A DNA stretch of 53,153 nucleotides from Aquipseudomonas alcaligenes (GCF_003205495.1 NZ_QJRX01000004.1:1-53153), one strand, 5' to 3'; counted from the first letter of the stretch, positions 7,821 to 17,491 are shown. A program made the numbers and translations. Notes: generated from the sequence alone by a model not told the origin.

Positions 7821-9727
7821 CTAACTATCCTCAGCTTGCGGAATAGAGCCGAAAGCCTCCGGAGCGGAGCCGTTACTGTCCAAGAATAACTTTCGTAAAT
7901 CTTAGAAATAATCTCAATGCTTTCTTCTAACTGCTTGGACAAGTTGAGCAGTGATGCCTCTCGCTTAGCGAGTTGCTGCCCAAGATTCAAATTTCGATTT
8001 TCTAGCTTTGCCAAGTACACATCTCTCTTCACCATCGAAACATGTAGCTCACTGATTATTATTCGATTTATTCGAGCTAGTGCATCGCTCAGACGATCAC
8101 CAAGCTCTATATCTGGGATATTTTCTTTAAGTGATGATCCGGTGGTCCGCAGAGGAAGGGGGGAAATCTTTTTCCAGTAAACCCCCACACCATCAATCTC
8201 AACCAATTCGGGCGAAATCCCAGACTTTATAAAATAATCATGAACTGCCAACTTGCATGCCGGAACAACATGATAATCGTCGACAATGACATAACCACCC
8301 ACCGACAGCTTTGGGTATAAATTCACCAATCCGTCCATTGTAGATTCATACATATCGCCATCAAGACGAATCAGTGCAAGACTATTAATCGGCGCCGTCG
8401 GCAAGGTATCCTTGAACCAACCTTTTAGGAATACAACCTGGTCATCTAAAAGGCCATACTTCAAAAAATTATTTCTGACATCTTCAAGTGAAATAGCGAG
8501 CTGCGCATAGCTATGGAAATCTGAGTCTCGGTCTGCAGGGTATAGACTTTCATCACCCTTAGGCAATCCTTCGAATGAATCTGCAACCCATACTTTTCGA
8601 TCGGTAATACCATAAGACATTAGAACAGCGCGCATCAGAATGCATGAGCCGCCACGCCATACACCGGTTTCGATAAGATCTCCGGGAACATTCTCATCCA
8701 GAACTATCGAAATCAATTCTCGCAAATTAGCTAGCCGTTTATCTCCGACCATAGTCTGCGCTCTTTCGGGCCAATCTAGTCCGTGCTCACGTAGCCTTTG
8801 GTCAAACGTGCGGGAACCAAAAGGAGCAAATGATGCGTCGCCGTAGATACTGCCCGTCAGACATTGCTGCAGTAAACCTAAGTAATAGCTCCGTGTCTTA
8901 TCAATATCCGCAGACGAGCAACCCGACTCAAGAGTATATTTCTTGTTTATCTCAACGTATGCTCTTGAGGGCGAATTAGATTTCAGCCATACAGCTTCAT
9001 ATATATTTCGATCTAATTCAGTAAGCTCGTATAATAGATCCTTGGCTCTTGGTGTTAGCCCCGCAGACTCGGGACTCCAAAAGCTTGAGTTAGCCACGAT
9101 ACGTCCCCTTGGAACTGGCATTCCAAGAGATTGCAGAATATGATCACGATCTTTTTCAAAAGTTTCCGTAAACCCTATGTATGAAAAAGCCTCAATATTT
9201 TCGAGCGCTGTAGCAAGAATTGTTTTTGGCGCAACATTTAAAGTATCTCGCCAGTTCGTGTCACTCACTCCACTTGCAAGCTGCCATGCTTGATTGTTCC
9301 AAATAAATGCTTTCACCTCATCATTATTGAGCCCCAACTCAAGAAACTCTTCAAGCGACATACTCTGCGCCAACTCATAAATCTTATACTCTTTCGGATT
9401 GCGCGCTCTGCAAAAATTATAAAATGACAACACCCTATCAATAGGGTCTCTCAAAAAAGTAAATGAGAAGCGCTCATCGATGAGCTGCTTCGCATAATCA
9501 AATCCGAAATGACCGGAAACAAAAGGGACTTTCTCAAACTCCTTAGCCGCTTTTATTGCGCTATCAGAATATGTACCAAACTCCCCAGCAGAAAACAGGC
9601 CGTGGCCTATAATACAATCTGCGTGACTTGCGACGTTCTCTTGGCCATAATACTTCTGAGCCAACTCGACTATTGTTGTCCCCGCAGTTTTCTGGATATG
9701 CAAAAAGACCCCTGGTATTAATTTCAC
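7817..9727 (-). CDS. Sulfotransferase-TylF methyltransferase fusion with C-terminal coiled coil
   Basis: The protein has 636 residues in three parts. Residues 1-250 are a PAPS-dependent sulfotransferase: FLHIQKTAGTT (8-18) is the 5'-phosphosulfate loop and FLRDPIDRVLSFYNF (91-105) the 3'-phosphate site. Residues ~300-520 are a TylF/macrocin-type O-methyltransferase: LIETGVWRGGS (351-361), VADSFEGLPKGD (381-392), RLDGDMYEST (454-463) and IVDDYH (481-486). Residues ~545-610 look like a coiled coil. The tail SYSWTVTAPLRRL (613-625) is of a kind often seen at the end of surface-polysaccharide enzymes and may bind the membrane. Start is GTG, overlapping the wzt stop (GTGA). PAPS would come from the neighbouring cysD/cysNC. 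It may cap chains and set length, like WbdD of E. coli O9a; that is inference. Confidence 0.88.
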   Translation of the reverse strand: MKLIPGVFLHIQKTAGTTIVELAQKYYGQENVASHADCIIGHGLFSAGEFGTYSDSAIKAAKEFEKVPFVSGHFGFDYAKQLIDERFSFTFLRDPIDRVLSFYNFCRARNPKEYKIYELAQSMSLEEFLELGLNNDEVKAFIWNNQAWQLASGVSDTNWRDTLNVAPKTILATALENIEAFSYIGFTETFEKDRDHILQSLGMPVPRGRIVANSSFWSPESAGLTPRAKDLLYELTELDRNIYEAVWLKSNSPSRAYVEINKKYTLESGCSSADIDKTRSYYLGLLQQCLTGSIYGDASFAPFGSRTFDQRLREHGLDWPERAQTMVGDKRLANLRELISIVLDENVPGDLIETGVWRGGSCILMRAVLMSYGITDRKVWVADSFEGLPKGDESLYPADRDSDFHSYAQLAISLEDVRNNFLKYGLLDDQVVFLKGWFKDTLPTAPINSLALIRLDGDMYESTMDGLVNLYPKLSVGGYVIVDDYHVVPACKLAVHDYFIKSGISPELVEIDGVGVYWKKISPLPLRTTGSSLKENIPDIELGDRLSDALARINRIIISELHVSMVKRDVYLAKLENRNLNLGQQLAKREASLLNLSKQLEESIEIISKIYESYSWTVTAPLRRLSALFRKLRIVR

Positions 9728-11118
9728 GACGGCACCTTAATTTCTTCTATTGATATTTCTTCAAATGGCAACCCGACCAAACCAGATACAACACTTGAGG
9801 TACGGGATTCAATTATCAACGCATCATGAACCCACTGTAACTGTTTGACATCTGGCGGCACACCATCTGCAACTGCGACGTCTATGGAGTAATGCCCTAT
9901 CGGCAATATTGGCATATTAAATTTAAACATTACCCTGAGATTGCTGCCAAAGTCGAAAGCAATAGAATTATCGCCACTATAGCCAAATGTATTTTTTGCA
10001 AAAACGACTTGACCCAACTTATTCTTTAGCTGGAAGCCCACGACCAAATTATTGCATTTCGTGTGAACATCTATATACGCTAAAAGACTTACACACTCAC
10101 CACCAACTATCCACGACAAATGATTCCCGCTATTGTCTAAAAAGAAAACATCAGAAAAACTCGCCCCTCCATGCCCGAACCCTTTCGAATCAGATACGAA
10201 ATCGAATACTTTCAGATCATTTCTTAGATTAGAACAATTTATAAACCTCATTCTCATATCGTACTTTTCTGAAAAAACAAGGAGACCACTAGCCGACGCA
10301 GCATTACTTAACATAGTGACCGCAGAATCATTACAGCCGGCGTCATTATCATTGAGCGGAGCATTATAAATATCGGCAAGATAATGCTCAGTTACGTATT
10401 TCGCATCACCACTTGCCTTTATACGTCCATTATCTAACCAAATTGCGCTATCACACAAACTTAAAACAGCACTTAAATCATGGCTTACAAAAATTAATGT
10501 CCCGATGCTTTTAAAATCACGCAAAAACCTCATGCACTTTTGCGTGAATTTTACATCGCCAACAGCAAGCGCCTCATCAATTATCAGAATATCCGCATCA
10601 ACATTAGCAATGATAGAGAACGCTAATCTAACATACATCCCAGAAGAATAATTTCTCACGGGCTGATCCATAAAACTACCGATAGCTGCAAATTCAGAAA
10701 TTTTATCGAATCGCGCATCTATCTCATTTCTAGTCAGGCCAAGTATGGCTGCACTAATATATACATTTTCACGCCCAGTGAAATCTAAATTAAATCCAGA
10801 ACCTAGTTCCAACAGTGCAGCGACCCTTCCGCTTACCTCTACGAGACCACTAGAGGGATTGAGTGTGCCGCAAATCATTTGTAGCAATGTCGATTTACCG
10901 CTACCGTTATAACCCATGACGCATAGCGTTTCGCCTTTTCTAACTGTAAAGGAAACATCTCTTGACGCCCAAAACTCTTCATAATATTTCTTAGGTGAAA
11001 ACCCAAAAAGTTTTTGCACATACGGAAAAATAAACTGCTTGAGCCTATCCCGCGGCTTATCGTAGATCTGATAGCATTTGCTCAGGCTTTCGACTCTTAT
11101 TACAACTTCAGAGCACAT
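9724..11118 (-). CDS. wzt: O-antigen ABC exporter ATPase with C-terminal carbohydrate-recognition domain
   Basis: The 464-residue protein has an N-terminal ABC ATPase with Walker A GYNGSGKST (69-77), a YSSGM signature (157-161), Walker B ILIIDEALAVGD (177-188) and the H-loop FVSHD (210-214). Residues ~275-464 form a beta-rich domain of the Wzt C-terminal type. In E. coli O8/O9a this domain recognises the chemical cap on the non-reducing end before export, so its presence argues for a terminally modified polymer. It energises Wzm in the inner membrane. The ATG overlaps the end of wzm by 11 bases. The C-terminal domain is AT-rich, consistent with serotype-specific exchange. Confidence 0.93.
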   Translation of the reverse strand: MCSEVVIRVESLSKCYQIYDKPRDRLKQFIFPYVQKLFGFSPKKYYEEFWASRDVSFTVRKGETLCVMGYNGSGKSTLLQMICGTLNPSSGLVEVSGRVAALLELGSGFNLDFTGRENVYISAAILGLTRNEIDARFDKISEFAAIGSFMDQPVRNYSSGMYVRLAFSIIANVDADILIIDEALAVGDVKFTQKCMRFLRDFKSIGTLIFVSHDLSAVLSLCDSAIWLDNGRIKASGDAKYVTEHYLADIYNAPLNDNDAGCNDSAVTMLSNAASASGLLVFSEKYDMRMRFINCSNLRNDLKVFDFVSDSKGFGHGGASFSDVFFLDNSGNHLSWIVGGECVSLLAYIDVHTKCNNLVVGFQLKNKLGQVVFAKNTFGYSGDNSIAFDFGSNLRVMFKFNMPILPIGHYSIDVAVADGVPPDVKQLQWVHDALIIESRTSSVVSGLVGLPFEEISIEEIKVPS

Positions 11119-11926
11119 CAGCGAATCCCCTGCGTGTCTTCTGAAACCAAAAAAAGCCTAGCCAGGCGATGAATAAAGTTATAGCCCAGTAAACGCCTAG
11201 AACTAAAAAGTCTGGAGCACACCCCCAGAACAAGACGTTTCTTGTTTGCTCAATAATCACAGCGAGCGGATTCAGATACATAATATTTCTATATAATTCT
11301 GGCAAAGCTGTGACTGGATAAAAAACCGGACTAATGAACATTAATGCAGCTGTGAACACCCCAATAACTTGTGAAACATCACGCAAATAAACACCTAGCG
11401 AGGATAATACCCAGCACAATCCCACGATAAGAAGCCCGAAAGGTACAAAAATAAGCGGCAAATAAAACACCGTCAGATGCGGCATTCCGATCAGCATAGT
11501 GTAAGCCACTAGCCAAACTATCAAACTGACCATAGCATGATAAAGGGCAGCCGCAAAACTAACGAACGGCAAAATCTCCAAGGGGAATACTATCTTCTTG
11601 ACATAATTCGGAGTCGATGAAATCAATCCTGGCGCCCGATTAATGCATTCAACAAAAAGATTGAATACAAGCAGCCCAGCAAATAGCAACAAGGCGAATT
11701 CGGCTTTATTTTCTGCGCCACTGCCCCAGCGGGTACTAAATACGACACTAAAAACAAAAGTGTAAATCATCAGCATAATTAGGGGGTTTACAAACGACCA
11801 TAATAATCCCAGCACAGAGCCTCGATAGCGTCCCAATACTTCACGCCTAGCAAATGTACGAATTAGCTCCCGATTGCGCCATAAACTAGCGATCATTTCG
11901 AGCGGCGTTGCAGAAAAGCTGCGCAT
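11108..11926 (-). CDS. wzm: O-antigen ABC exporter permease
   Basis: This 272-residue inner-membrane protein of the ABC-2 type forms the channel for undecaprenyl-linked polysaccharide with Wzt. The cytoplasmic N terminus (RELIRTFARREVLGRYRGS) is typical of polysaccharide exporters. It is followed by about six membrane segments (for example LIMLMIYTFVFSVVFS and FALLLFAGLLVFNLFV). ATG 11926 is chosen over an in-frame start at 11959 because it forms a TGATG overlap with the rmlC stop, the pattern used through this operon, and because the homologous segment begins there. Confidence 0.92.
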   Translation of the reverse strand: MRSFSATPLEMIASLWRNRELIRTFARREVLGRYRGSVLGLLWSFVNPLIMLMIYTFVFSVVFSTRWGSGAENKAEFALLLFAGLLVFNLFVECINRAPGLISSTPNYVKKIVFPLEILPFVSFAAALYHAMVSLIVWLVAYTMLIGMPHLTVFYLPLIFVPFGLLIVGLCWVLSSLGVYLRDVSQVIGVFTAALMFISPVFYPVTALPELYRNIMYLNPLAVIIEQTRNVLFWGCAPDFLVLGVYWAITLFIAWLGFFWFQKTRRGFADVL

Positions 11927-12471
11927 CAGGAAAAAACCTCGGCATCCAAAAACAGGCACCCCATGGCATCTTTAGTAGAAAGAACGGGTTCGATGCCCAA
12001 CGGCCAATCGATTTTGAGCATTGCATCATCCCAACGGATGCAACGCTCATGCTCTGGCGCGTAGTAGTCGGTCGTCTTGTAGAGAAACTCAGCCGTTTCG
12101 CTCAGCGCCACAAAACCATGCGCAAAGCCTTCAGGAACCCAGAGTTGATGCTTGTTTTCAGCACTCAAGTGAGCCCCCACCCACTGGCCGAAGGTTGCGC
12201 TGCTTCTGCGCAGATCCACGACAACATCGAACACTTCGCCCTGCACGACCCGCACCAGCTTTCCCTGCGGTTGCTGGACCTGATAGTGCAAGCCTCGTAA
12301 AACATTCTTCACCGAACGTGAGTGGTTGTCCTGCACGAAGGTGACGGGCTTTCCGACAGCCTCTTCAAAGCGGCGGTGATTGAAGCTTTCAAAGAAGCCC
12401 CCCCGATCATCCCCAAATACCTTGGGCTCGAACAGAATGACATCGGGGATGGCTAAAAGCGTCGCTTTCAT
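11926..12471 (-). CDS. rmlC: dTDP-4-dehydrorhamnose 3,5-epimerase
   Basis: RmlC (181 residues) epimerises dTDP-4-keto-6-deoxyglucose at C3 and C5 in dTDP-L-rhamnose synthesis. The cupin core is evident: FQDNHSRSVKNVLRGLHYQ, GKLVRVVQGEVFDVVVDLR, VPEGFAHGFVALSE and YKTTDYYAPEHERCIRWDD. The catalytic His lies in LRGLHYQ. Length is normal for the family. The start overlaps the rmlA stop (TGATG) and the stop overlaps wzm, placing rhamnose supply and export in one translationally coupled unit. Confidence 0.96.
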   Translation of the reverse strand: MKATLLAIPDVILFEPKVFGDDRGGFFESFNHRRFEEAVGKPVTFVQDNHSRSVKNVLRGLHYQVQQPQGKLVRVVQGEVFDVVVDLRRSSATFGQWVGAHLSAENKHQLWVPEGFAHGFVALSETAEFLYKTTDYYAPEHERCIRWDDAMLKIDWPLGIEPVLSTKDAMGCLFLDAEVFS

Positions 12472-13361
12472 CAGTAAACGGTCTCGCTCAGAAGTCGTTT
12501 GAGGTATTGCCCGTAGCCATTCTTGGCGAGCAGCGCTGCGAGTGTTTCAAGCTGTTCTGCCGTAATCCATTTCTGGCGATACGCAATTTCTTCCGGGCAG
12601 GCGACTTTCAGGCCCTGACGTTTTTCAAGGGTGGTGATGAACTGACTGGCATCCATCAGCGACTCATGTGTGCCGGTATCCAGCCAGGCATATCCGCGCC
12701 CCATGATTTCAACACTGAGTTGGCCCTGCTCCAAGTAGAGGCGATTGAGGTCGGTGATTTCCAGTTCGCCACGCGGGGAAGGTTTGAGGCTTTTGGCCAG
12801 CTCCACGACCTGATTGTCATAGAAGTAGAGGCCGGTGACGGCATAGCTAGATTTCGGCACCGCAGGTTTCTCTTCAAGGCTGATGGCCTTGCCCTGATCA
12901 TCGAACTCGACCACGCCATAACGCTCAGGATCATGTACGTGGTAAGCGAACACACTGGCGCCCTGCTCGCGCGACATCGCGCTTATCAGCAGCGCTTGGA
13001 AATGGTGACCATGGTAGATATTGTCACCCAGCACCAAGGCCGCCAGATCGTCGCCAATGAACGCTTCACCGATCAGAAACGCCTGGGCCAACCCATCCGG
13101 CGATGCCTGCACAGCGTAGGAAAGGCTAAGCCCCCACTTGCTACCGTCGCCCAATAGTTGTTCGAAACGCGGGGTGTCTTGCGGCGTGGATATGATCAGG
13201 ATTTCACGAATGCCCGCCAGCATCAGGGTGGTCAGCGGGTAATAGATCATCGGCTTGTCATAAACCGGCAGAAGCTGCTTGGAGATCGCCAGGGTCGCTG
13301 GGTGCAGACGCGTGCCCGAGCCGCCTGCCAGGATGATGCCTTTGCGTTTCAACATGTTCAT
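12471..13361 (-). CDS. rmlA: Glucose-1-phosphate thymidylyltransferase
   Basis: RmlA (296 residues) makes dTDP-glucose, the first step to dTDP-L-rhamnose. The nucleotide loop [11 protein letters not shown] lies near the N terminus, followed by [26 protein letters not shown] and the EEKPAVPKS segment. ATG 13361 is selected because it overlaps the rmlD stop (ATGA at 13358-13361). A second ATG at 13355 is also possible, and the longer frame from 13406 would overlap rmlD needlessly. It belongs to the rmlBDAC block, which is GC-richer than the export and modification genes that follow. Confidence 0.96.
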   Translation of the reverse strand: MNMLKRKGIILAGGSGTRLHPATLAISKQLLPVYDKPMIYYPLTTLMLAGIREILIISTPQDTPRFEQLLGDGSKWGLSLSYAVQASPDGLAQAFLIGEAFIGDDLAALVLGDNIYHGHHFQALLISAMSREQGASVFAYHVHDPERYGVVEFDDQGKAISLEEKPAVPKSSYAVTGLYFYDNQVVELAKSLKPSPRGELEITDLNRLYLEQGQLSVEIMGRGYAWLDTGTHESLMDASQFITTLEKRQGLKVACPEEIAYRQKWITAEQLETLAALLAKNGYGQYLKRLLSETVY

Positions 13362-14254
13362 TTCTCTAGTACTTCTGTGAGCATCCGTGCCACACCGACC
13401 TGCCACTCGGGCAAGCTCAGCGCAAAGGCCTTTTGCAGTTTCTGTGTATTGAGTCGTGAGTTGTTCGGCCGCTTGGCCGGAGTCGGATAGGCGCTGCTGG
13501 GGATAGCCGCAACCTGGTCGCCGTGTACCTTGAGGTCGACACTTTCAGCCGCTGCCCGCTCCAGCACGAAGCGCGCATAGGCATGCCAGTTGGTTTCGCC
13601 GGACGCGGCAAGGTGATACAGCCCGCCCAACTGTGGCTGTTTCAGGGTCGAACGAATGAGATGTGCGCTGACATCTGCCAACAGCTCAGCCCCGGTCGGC
13701 GCACCGAACTGGTCAGCAATCACGCGGAGGCAATCGTGCTCACGGGCCAGACGCAGCATGGTCTTGGCGAAGTTGTTGCCACGCGCTGCGTATACCCAAC
13801 TGGTACGCAGGATCAAATGCAGGCAGCCACTTGCCTGGATTGCGCGCTCGCCAGCCAGCTTGCTGGCACCATATTGGTTGAGGGGCGCAACAGCATCCGT
13901 TTCGCACCAGGGGCGTTCACCATCGCCGGCAAACACGTAGTCGGTGGAGTAGTGCACCAACAAACTACCCAACTGTTTGGCCTCGCGAGCCAATACGGCA
14001 ACGGCCTCGGCATTCACCCGGAAGGCCAGGTCAGTATCGCTCTCGGCCTTGTCAACGCCGGTGTAGGCGGCGGCATTGACGATCACATTCGGTGCGAAAC
14101 GCTGCACGGTCTCTGCCAAGCCGCCGAGGTCAGACAGGTCACCGCAGTAGTTGCTGCTTTTGGAGTCAAGAGCCAGCACGCTGCCCAATGGGGCCAGGCT
14201 ACGTTGCAACTCCCAGCCAACCTGGCCGTTTTTACCCAGCAGCAATATTTTCAT
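13358..14254 (-). CDS. rmlD: dTDP-4-dehydrorhamnose reductase
   Basis: RmlD (298 residues) performs the last reduction to dTDP-L-rhamnose. It is a short-chain-dehydrogenase-type protein with the nucleotide site [13 protein letters not shown] at the N terminus, the [13 protein letters not shown] segment, [11 protein letters not shown], the catalytic YGASKLAGE (Tyr-x3-Lys) and [13 protein letters not shown]. The ATG overlaps the rmlB stop and the stop overlaps the rmlA start. Length is normal. Confidence 0.96.
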   Translation of the reverse strand: MKILLLGKNGQVGWELQRSLAPLGSVLALDSKSSNYCGDLSDLGGLAETVQRFAPNVIVNAAAYTGVDKAESDTDLAFRVNAEAVAVLAREAKQLGSLLVHYSTDYVFAGDGERPWCETDAVAPLNQYGASKLAGERAIQASGCLHLILRTSWVYAARGNNFAKTMLRLAREHDCLRVIADQFGAPTGAELLADVSAHLIRSTLKQPQLGGLYHLAASGETNWHAYARFVLERAAAESVDLKVHGDQVAAIPSSAYPTPAKRPNNSRLNTQKLQKAFALSLPEWQVGVARMLTEVLEK

Positions 14255-15321
14255 TCACTGCGTCCGCGATAGTTGGTTTCCATCCATTGGCGGTAATCGC
14301 CAGACAGCACATTGTTCACCCAGGTTTGGTTATCCAAATACCACTGCACTGTCTTGCGGATACCGGTTTCAAAGGTTTCGGCGGGCTTCCAGCCCAGCTC
14401 CGTGGCCAGTTTGGTCGCATCGATCGCATAGCGGCGGTCATGCCCGGGGCGATCGGTAACGTAGGCAATCTGCTGCTGATACGGCTCGCCGTCAGCGCGC
14501 GGACGCAGCTCGTCAAGCAGGGCACATACAGTGCGCACGATTACCAGGTTGGGCTTCTCATTCCAGCCACCCACGTTGTAGGTCTCGCCCAGCACGCCTG
14601 CTTCAAGCACGCGGCGGATGGCACTGCAGTGATCCTTAACGTAGAGCCAGTCGCGGATCTGCTGGCCGTCGCCATACACCGGCAGAGGCTTACCGGCCAG
14701 GGCGTTGACGATCATCAGCGGAATGAGCTTCTCCGGGAAATGATACGGGCCATAGTTGTTCGAGCAATTGGTGGTGAGCACCGGCAGGCCGTAGGTGCGA
14801 TGGTAGGCACGCACCAAATGGTCACTGGCCGCCTTGCTGGCCGAATATGGGCTGTTGGGCTCGTACTGATGTTTTTCGGTGAACGCCGGCTCGTCTTTGC
14901 CCAAAGAGCCGTAGACTTCGTCTGTCGATACATGGAGGAAACGAAACGCCTGCTGCGCCTGCGGCTCAAGCGCGTTCCAATAGACGCGTACAGCTTCCAG
15001 CAAGCGGAAGGTGCCGACGATGTTGGTCTCGATAAAAGCTTCCGGCCCATCGATGGATCGGTCGACATGAGACTCCGCAGCGAAATTGAGAATGGCCCGT
15101 GGCTGATGGTCAGCCAGCAGACGCGCCACCAGGGCGCTGTCACCAATATCGCCCTGAACAAAGAGATGCCTAGCATCACCCTCCAGAGTGGCGAGGTTTT
15201 CCAGGTTGCCGGCATACGTCAGTTTATCCAGATTGACCACCAACTCATCGGACTGGGCCAGCCAGTCGAGCACGAAATTACTGCCGATGAAGCCTGCTCC
15301 GCCAGTTACAAAAATAGTCAT
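14251..15321 (-). CDS. rmlB: dTDP-glucose 4,6-dehydratase
   Basis: RmlB (356 residues) converts dTDP-glucose to the 4-keto-6-deoxy intermediate. It has the NAD loop [31 protein letters not shown], the catalytic [12 protein letters not shown] and [14 protein letters not shown] motifs, all intact. It starts three bases after the end of the upstream GT2 gene, so the glycosyltransferase and rhamnose genes probably share a transcript running toward lower coordinates. Confidence 0.97.
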   Translation of the reverse strand: MTIFVTGGAGFIGSNFVLDWLAQSDELVVNLDKLTYAGNLENLATLEGDARHLFVQGDIGDSALVARLLADHQPRAILNFAAESHVDRSIDGPEAFIETNIVGTFRLLEAVRVYWNALEPQAQQAFRFLHVSTDEVYGSLGKDEPAFTEKHQYEPNSPYSASKAASDHLVRAYHRTYGLPVLTTNCSNNYGPYHFPEKLIPLMIVNALAGKPLPVYGDGQQIRDWLYVKDHCSAIRRVLEAGVLGETYNVGGWNEKPNLVIVRTVCALLDELRPRADGEPYQQQIAYVTDRPGHDRRYAIDATKLATELGWKPAETFETGIRKTVQWYLDNQTWVNNVLSGDYRQWMETNYRGRSE

Positions 15322-15324
15322 GCG

Positions 15325-16254
15325 TCAAATTTTTCCGAACATAGCAGCCGCGACCAGACCAATATTGCCCAGCAGTGTTTGGCGGTAGATACCGCTGCGT
15401 TTGAGATGGATAAGGCGAGGAATAAGGCTCATGCACCGGGCGTCAGCAAAGCGCTGAAGTATTTCCCGGTTTTCGGGTGTAAGTTGGTGTTCTAGCGTCA
15501 GTAGCGCAGAGATGTTGCAATCATTCCAGTGCTTGAAGCGCCCCTGAAATAGCATACGAATACGTTTTAAACGGGCTGCCCAGTTGGCATTCATTCCCAC
15601 CAGGTTACCGCCGTGCTGGCGATAGCGCAGCGTTGGCTTACGGTCATAGAAAACACGACCGCCACAGCCCGTTACAACCATGTAGGCCCACCAGTCATGA
15701 CTAATAACAGACTTGTTTTCCCCGGATTCGCGCAAAAGTTTTCGCGCAGCACTGTTGAACACCATGGTGTTGCCACCACCGATATTTTGCATCAAGGCGT
15801 TGCCGAAACTGGGAGGCTTGGGAAAAAATGGTGAAATACCGATGTAATTGTTATCAGCATCAACTAATAGGGTGCGAGAGCAATACAATGCCGGGATATT
15901 ATCCGGCACGGTTTCAAGCCATCGTACAGCTCTCGCAAGCTTATCTGCCTCCCATATATCATCTTGGTCTGACCAGGCATAAAAATCTGCCTGAATGCCT
16001 GAGTCGCATGTAAGTCTAAGAAAATTAGCTGCAAATCCAACTTTACGACCCAAGCGTATATGTAAGCGCCCAGGCCACTTATCGCTATAGCATTCAAGCA
16101 TTTCGAAAGTGCCATCATGCGAGCCATCATCAGACACATAAACCACCCAGTTTTTATACTCTTGCGAACCGAAAGATTCCAGTTGCTCTTTTAAATATTT
16201 ACAGCCATTAAATGTACAAAGAAGAATTGCAACCTTTAGACTTTCTTTACTCAT
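15325..16254 (-). CDS. GT2-family glycosyltransferase (rhamnosyltransferase-like)
   Basis: The 309-residue GT-A protein has the family opening VAILLCTFNGCKYLKEQLES, the nucleotide-binding YVSDDGSHDGT, the metal-binding region AWSDQDDIWEADKL, and the C-terminal RYRQHGGNLVG typical of rhamnosyltransferases of surface polysaccharides. Adjacency to rmlBDAC suggests dTDP-L-rhamnose as donor; this is inference. ATG 16254 is preferred over an in-frame TTG at 16290. It is the first gene of the minus-strand run, so the operon promoter should lie upstream, between 16255 and about 16500. Confidence 0.88.
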   Translation of the reverse strand: MSKESLKVAILLCTFNGCKYLKEQLESFGSQEYKNWVVYVSDDGSHDGTFEMLECYSDKWPGRLHIRLGRKVGFAANFLRLTCDSGIQADFYAWSDQDDIWEADKLARAVRWLETVPDNIPALYCSRTLLVDADNNYIGISPFFPKPPSFGNALMQNIGGGNTMVFNSAARKLLRESGENKSVISHDWWAYMVVTGCGGRVFYDRKPTLRYRQHGGNLVGMNANWAARLKRIRMLFQGRFKHWNDCNISALLTLEHQLTPENREILQRFADARCMSLIPRLIHLKRSGIYRQTLLGNIGLVAAAMFGKI

Positions 16255-16622
16255 GAGCGATTTATCAAATTGCAATTTATAGAAAATCAATTTGACAAAT
16301 TAATTCCCACCATGTGAACACACAAACAGTGCAACGCCATTGCACTATTTGCAACTTCCACAAGCGAGCTTGATCAACGCCAGACAAGTGTCTGCTGTGG
16401 CTCCAGGAGATCGGTCCATGAGGCTGAAATCCGCGATCAATAATCCCTGGCGGCGCTGAAGCTAGCTGACGAAAAGGGCTTCAACAAAATCATGATTAGT
16501 CCTAACTACATCGATGCAACCAATCAAATTGTCCTGACGGAACAACACGCTTGGAAGCAGGAGCCCCAGACCAAATACCAGAACTTTGCTTGCGTTGAAT
16601 ATCAATTCCAGAGCCGATTGAT

Positions 16623-16790
16623 TCAGCTGGCTCGAGTGGCAGCAGATCCAGCCCCTCAGCAATTGAGGCCGAGGCGTGATTGGATGCCTGGATAGATGTC
16701 CTTCGCCAAGACGAAGGAGACGGAGTCGCGATCACCTACAACCACATCACCAAATGCCAGCAATGGTTTAGCGAGGGCTATTCACCCTAA
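16623..16790 (+). pseudogene. Decayed C-terminal fragment of an island gene
   Basis: A plus-strand frame reads SPSAIEAEA, a TGA at 16677-16679, then LDAWIDVLRQDEGDGVAITY and a TAA at 16788-16790. The composition looks coding, and it sits on the radC side in the same orientation, but the internal stop and lack of a start indicate a remnant. It ends 50 bases before the hairpin that precedes radC. Identity not recognised. Confidence 0.4.
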
Positions 16791-16839
16791 TGCGCCAAAG
16801 ACACAGCTGACCTGACATACGGTTGCAGCTCCACCCTCA

Positions 16840-16874
16840 AACCGCCAGATCAGTCGATGGTCCGGCGGTTTTTT
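16840..16874 (+). terminator. Rho-independent terminator upstream of radC
   Basis: Arms AACCGCC (16840-16846) and GGCGGTT (16864-16870) are followed by a run of six T. It lies 50 bases after the decayed plus-strand fragment and 34 bases before the radC start, so it would have ended the transcript of the lost upstream gene. Confidence 0.65.
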
Positions 16875-16907
16875 ATGCCCTGTAAAACACCGCCTTAAAG
16901 AGGTCCT

Positions 16908-17402
16908 ATGACTACCAAATTCAAGGCCGGCGAGTCCGCCGGCACCTACATCACCGATGCCCCCGTGACCGAAGCCGATATCGTACAGATGGCACAACGC
17001 CTAGCCAGCAAGCGGCTGCGCAAAGGCCAGGCCTTGCATGAGCCCATGGAGGTCTTCAGCTATCTGCAGATCCTGCTGCAGGACTATGAACACGAGGTAT
17101 TTGCACTACTACTGCTGGACAGCAAACACCGTGTCATCCGTTTCGAGGAGCTATTCCGAGGTACTCTGGACGGCGCCAGCGTCTATCCGCGCGAAGTGGT
17201 CAAAGTTGCGCTGGAACACAACGCTGCAGCTATGGTGTTAGTGCACAATCACCCTTCCGGCAACCCCGAACCTAGCCAAGCAGATCGTGCACTGACCAGC
17301 AGACTCAAACAGGCCTTAGAGCTGGTGGGCGTCCGTACTCTCGATCACATCGTTGTGGGGGCTGAAGGCTGCGTATCGCTCGCCGAACAAGGATACCTTT
17401 GA
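16908..17402 (+). CDS. radC: RadC-family JAB-domain protein of the island
   Basis: The protein has 164 residues, shorter than chromosomal RadC (about 220) because it lacks the N-terminal helix-hairpin-helix region; this short form is usual on integrative elements. The JAMM metal motif is complete: H113-x-H115-x7-S123-x2-D126 within HNHPSGNPEPSQAD. Substrate and function of RadC proteins are unsettled, and the 'DNA repair' label is historical. AGAGG (16898-16902) precedes the ATG. A stem-loop follows the gene at 17460-17491. Confidence 0.9.
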   Translation: MTTKFKAGESAGTYITDAPVTEADIVQMAQRLASKRLRKGQALHEPMEVFSYLQILLQDYEHEVFALLLLDSKHRVIRFEELFRGTLDGASVYPREVVKVALEHNAAAMVLVHNHPSGNPEPSQADRALTSRLKQALELVGVRTLDHIVVGAEGCVSLAEQGYL

Positions 17403-17459
17403 AACTACGCAAGCTCTCCATGCAGACACATGTAGTGATTGATCAGCACCGGATAGATT

Positions 17460-17491
17460 CAGCGTGGGCAGCGTAGAAGCTGCTCACGCTG
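17460..17491 (+). terminator. Long hairpin downstream of radC (terminator or other structured element)
   Basis: Arms of 13 bases (CAGCGTGGGCAGC and GCTGCTCACGCTG, one G-T wobble) enclose the loop GTAGAA. The T-tract (seven T, ~17511-17517) begins about 20 bases later rather than directly after the stem. Termination is therefore only a possibility; it may instead be a structured site. Confidence 0.4.

Larger units (their letters stand above)
16291..16907. other. Gap between the polysaccharide locus and radC, mostly decayed sequence
   Basis: No intact gene is evident. A short palindrome with 6-bp arms sits at 16329-16345. A decayed plus-strand fragment occupies about 16623-16790, and a terminator-like hairpin 16840-16874; both are listed separately. 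This is the right-hand seam between the O-antigen genes and the island genes, and the operon promoter for the minus-strand cluster presumably also lies here. Confidence 0.5.

Noticed and set aside
14092..15495. 467-codon plus-strand frame over rmlB/rmlD
   Set aside because: Antisense shadow; rmlB and rmlD motifs are complete on the minus strand.
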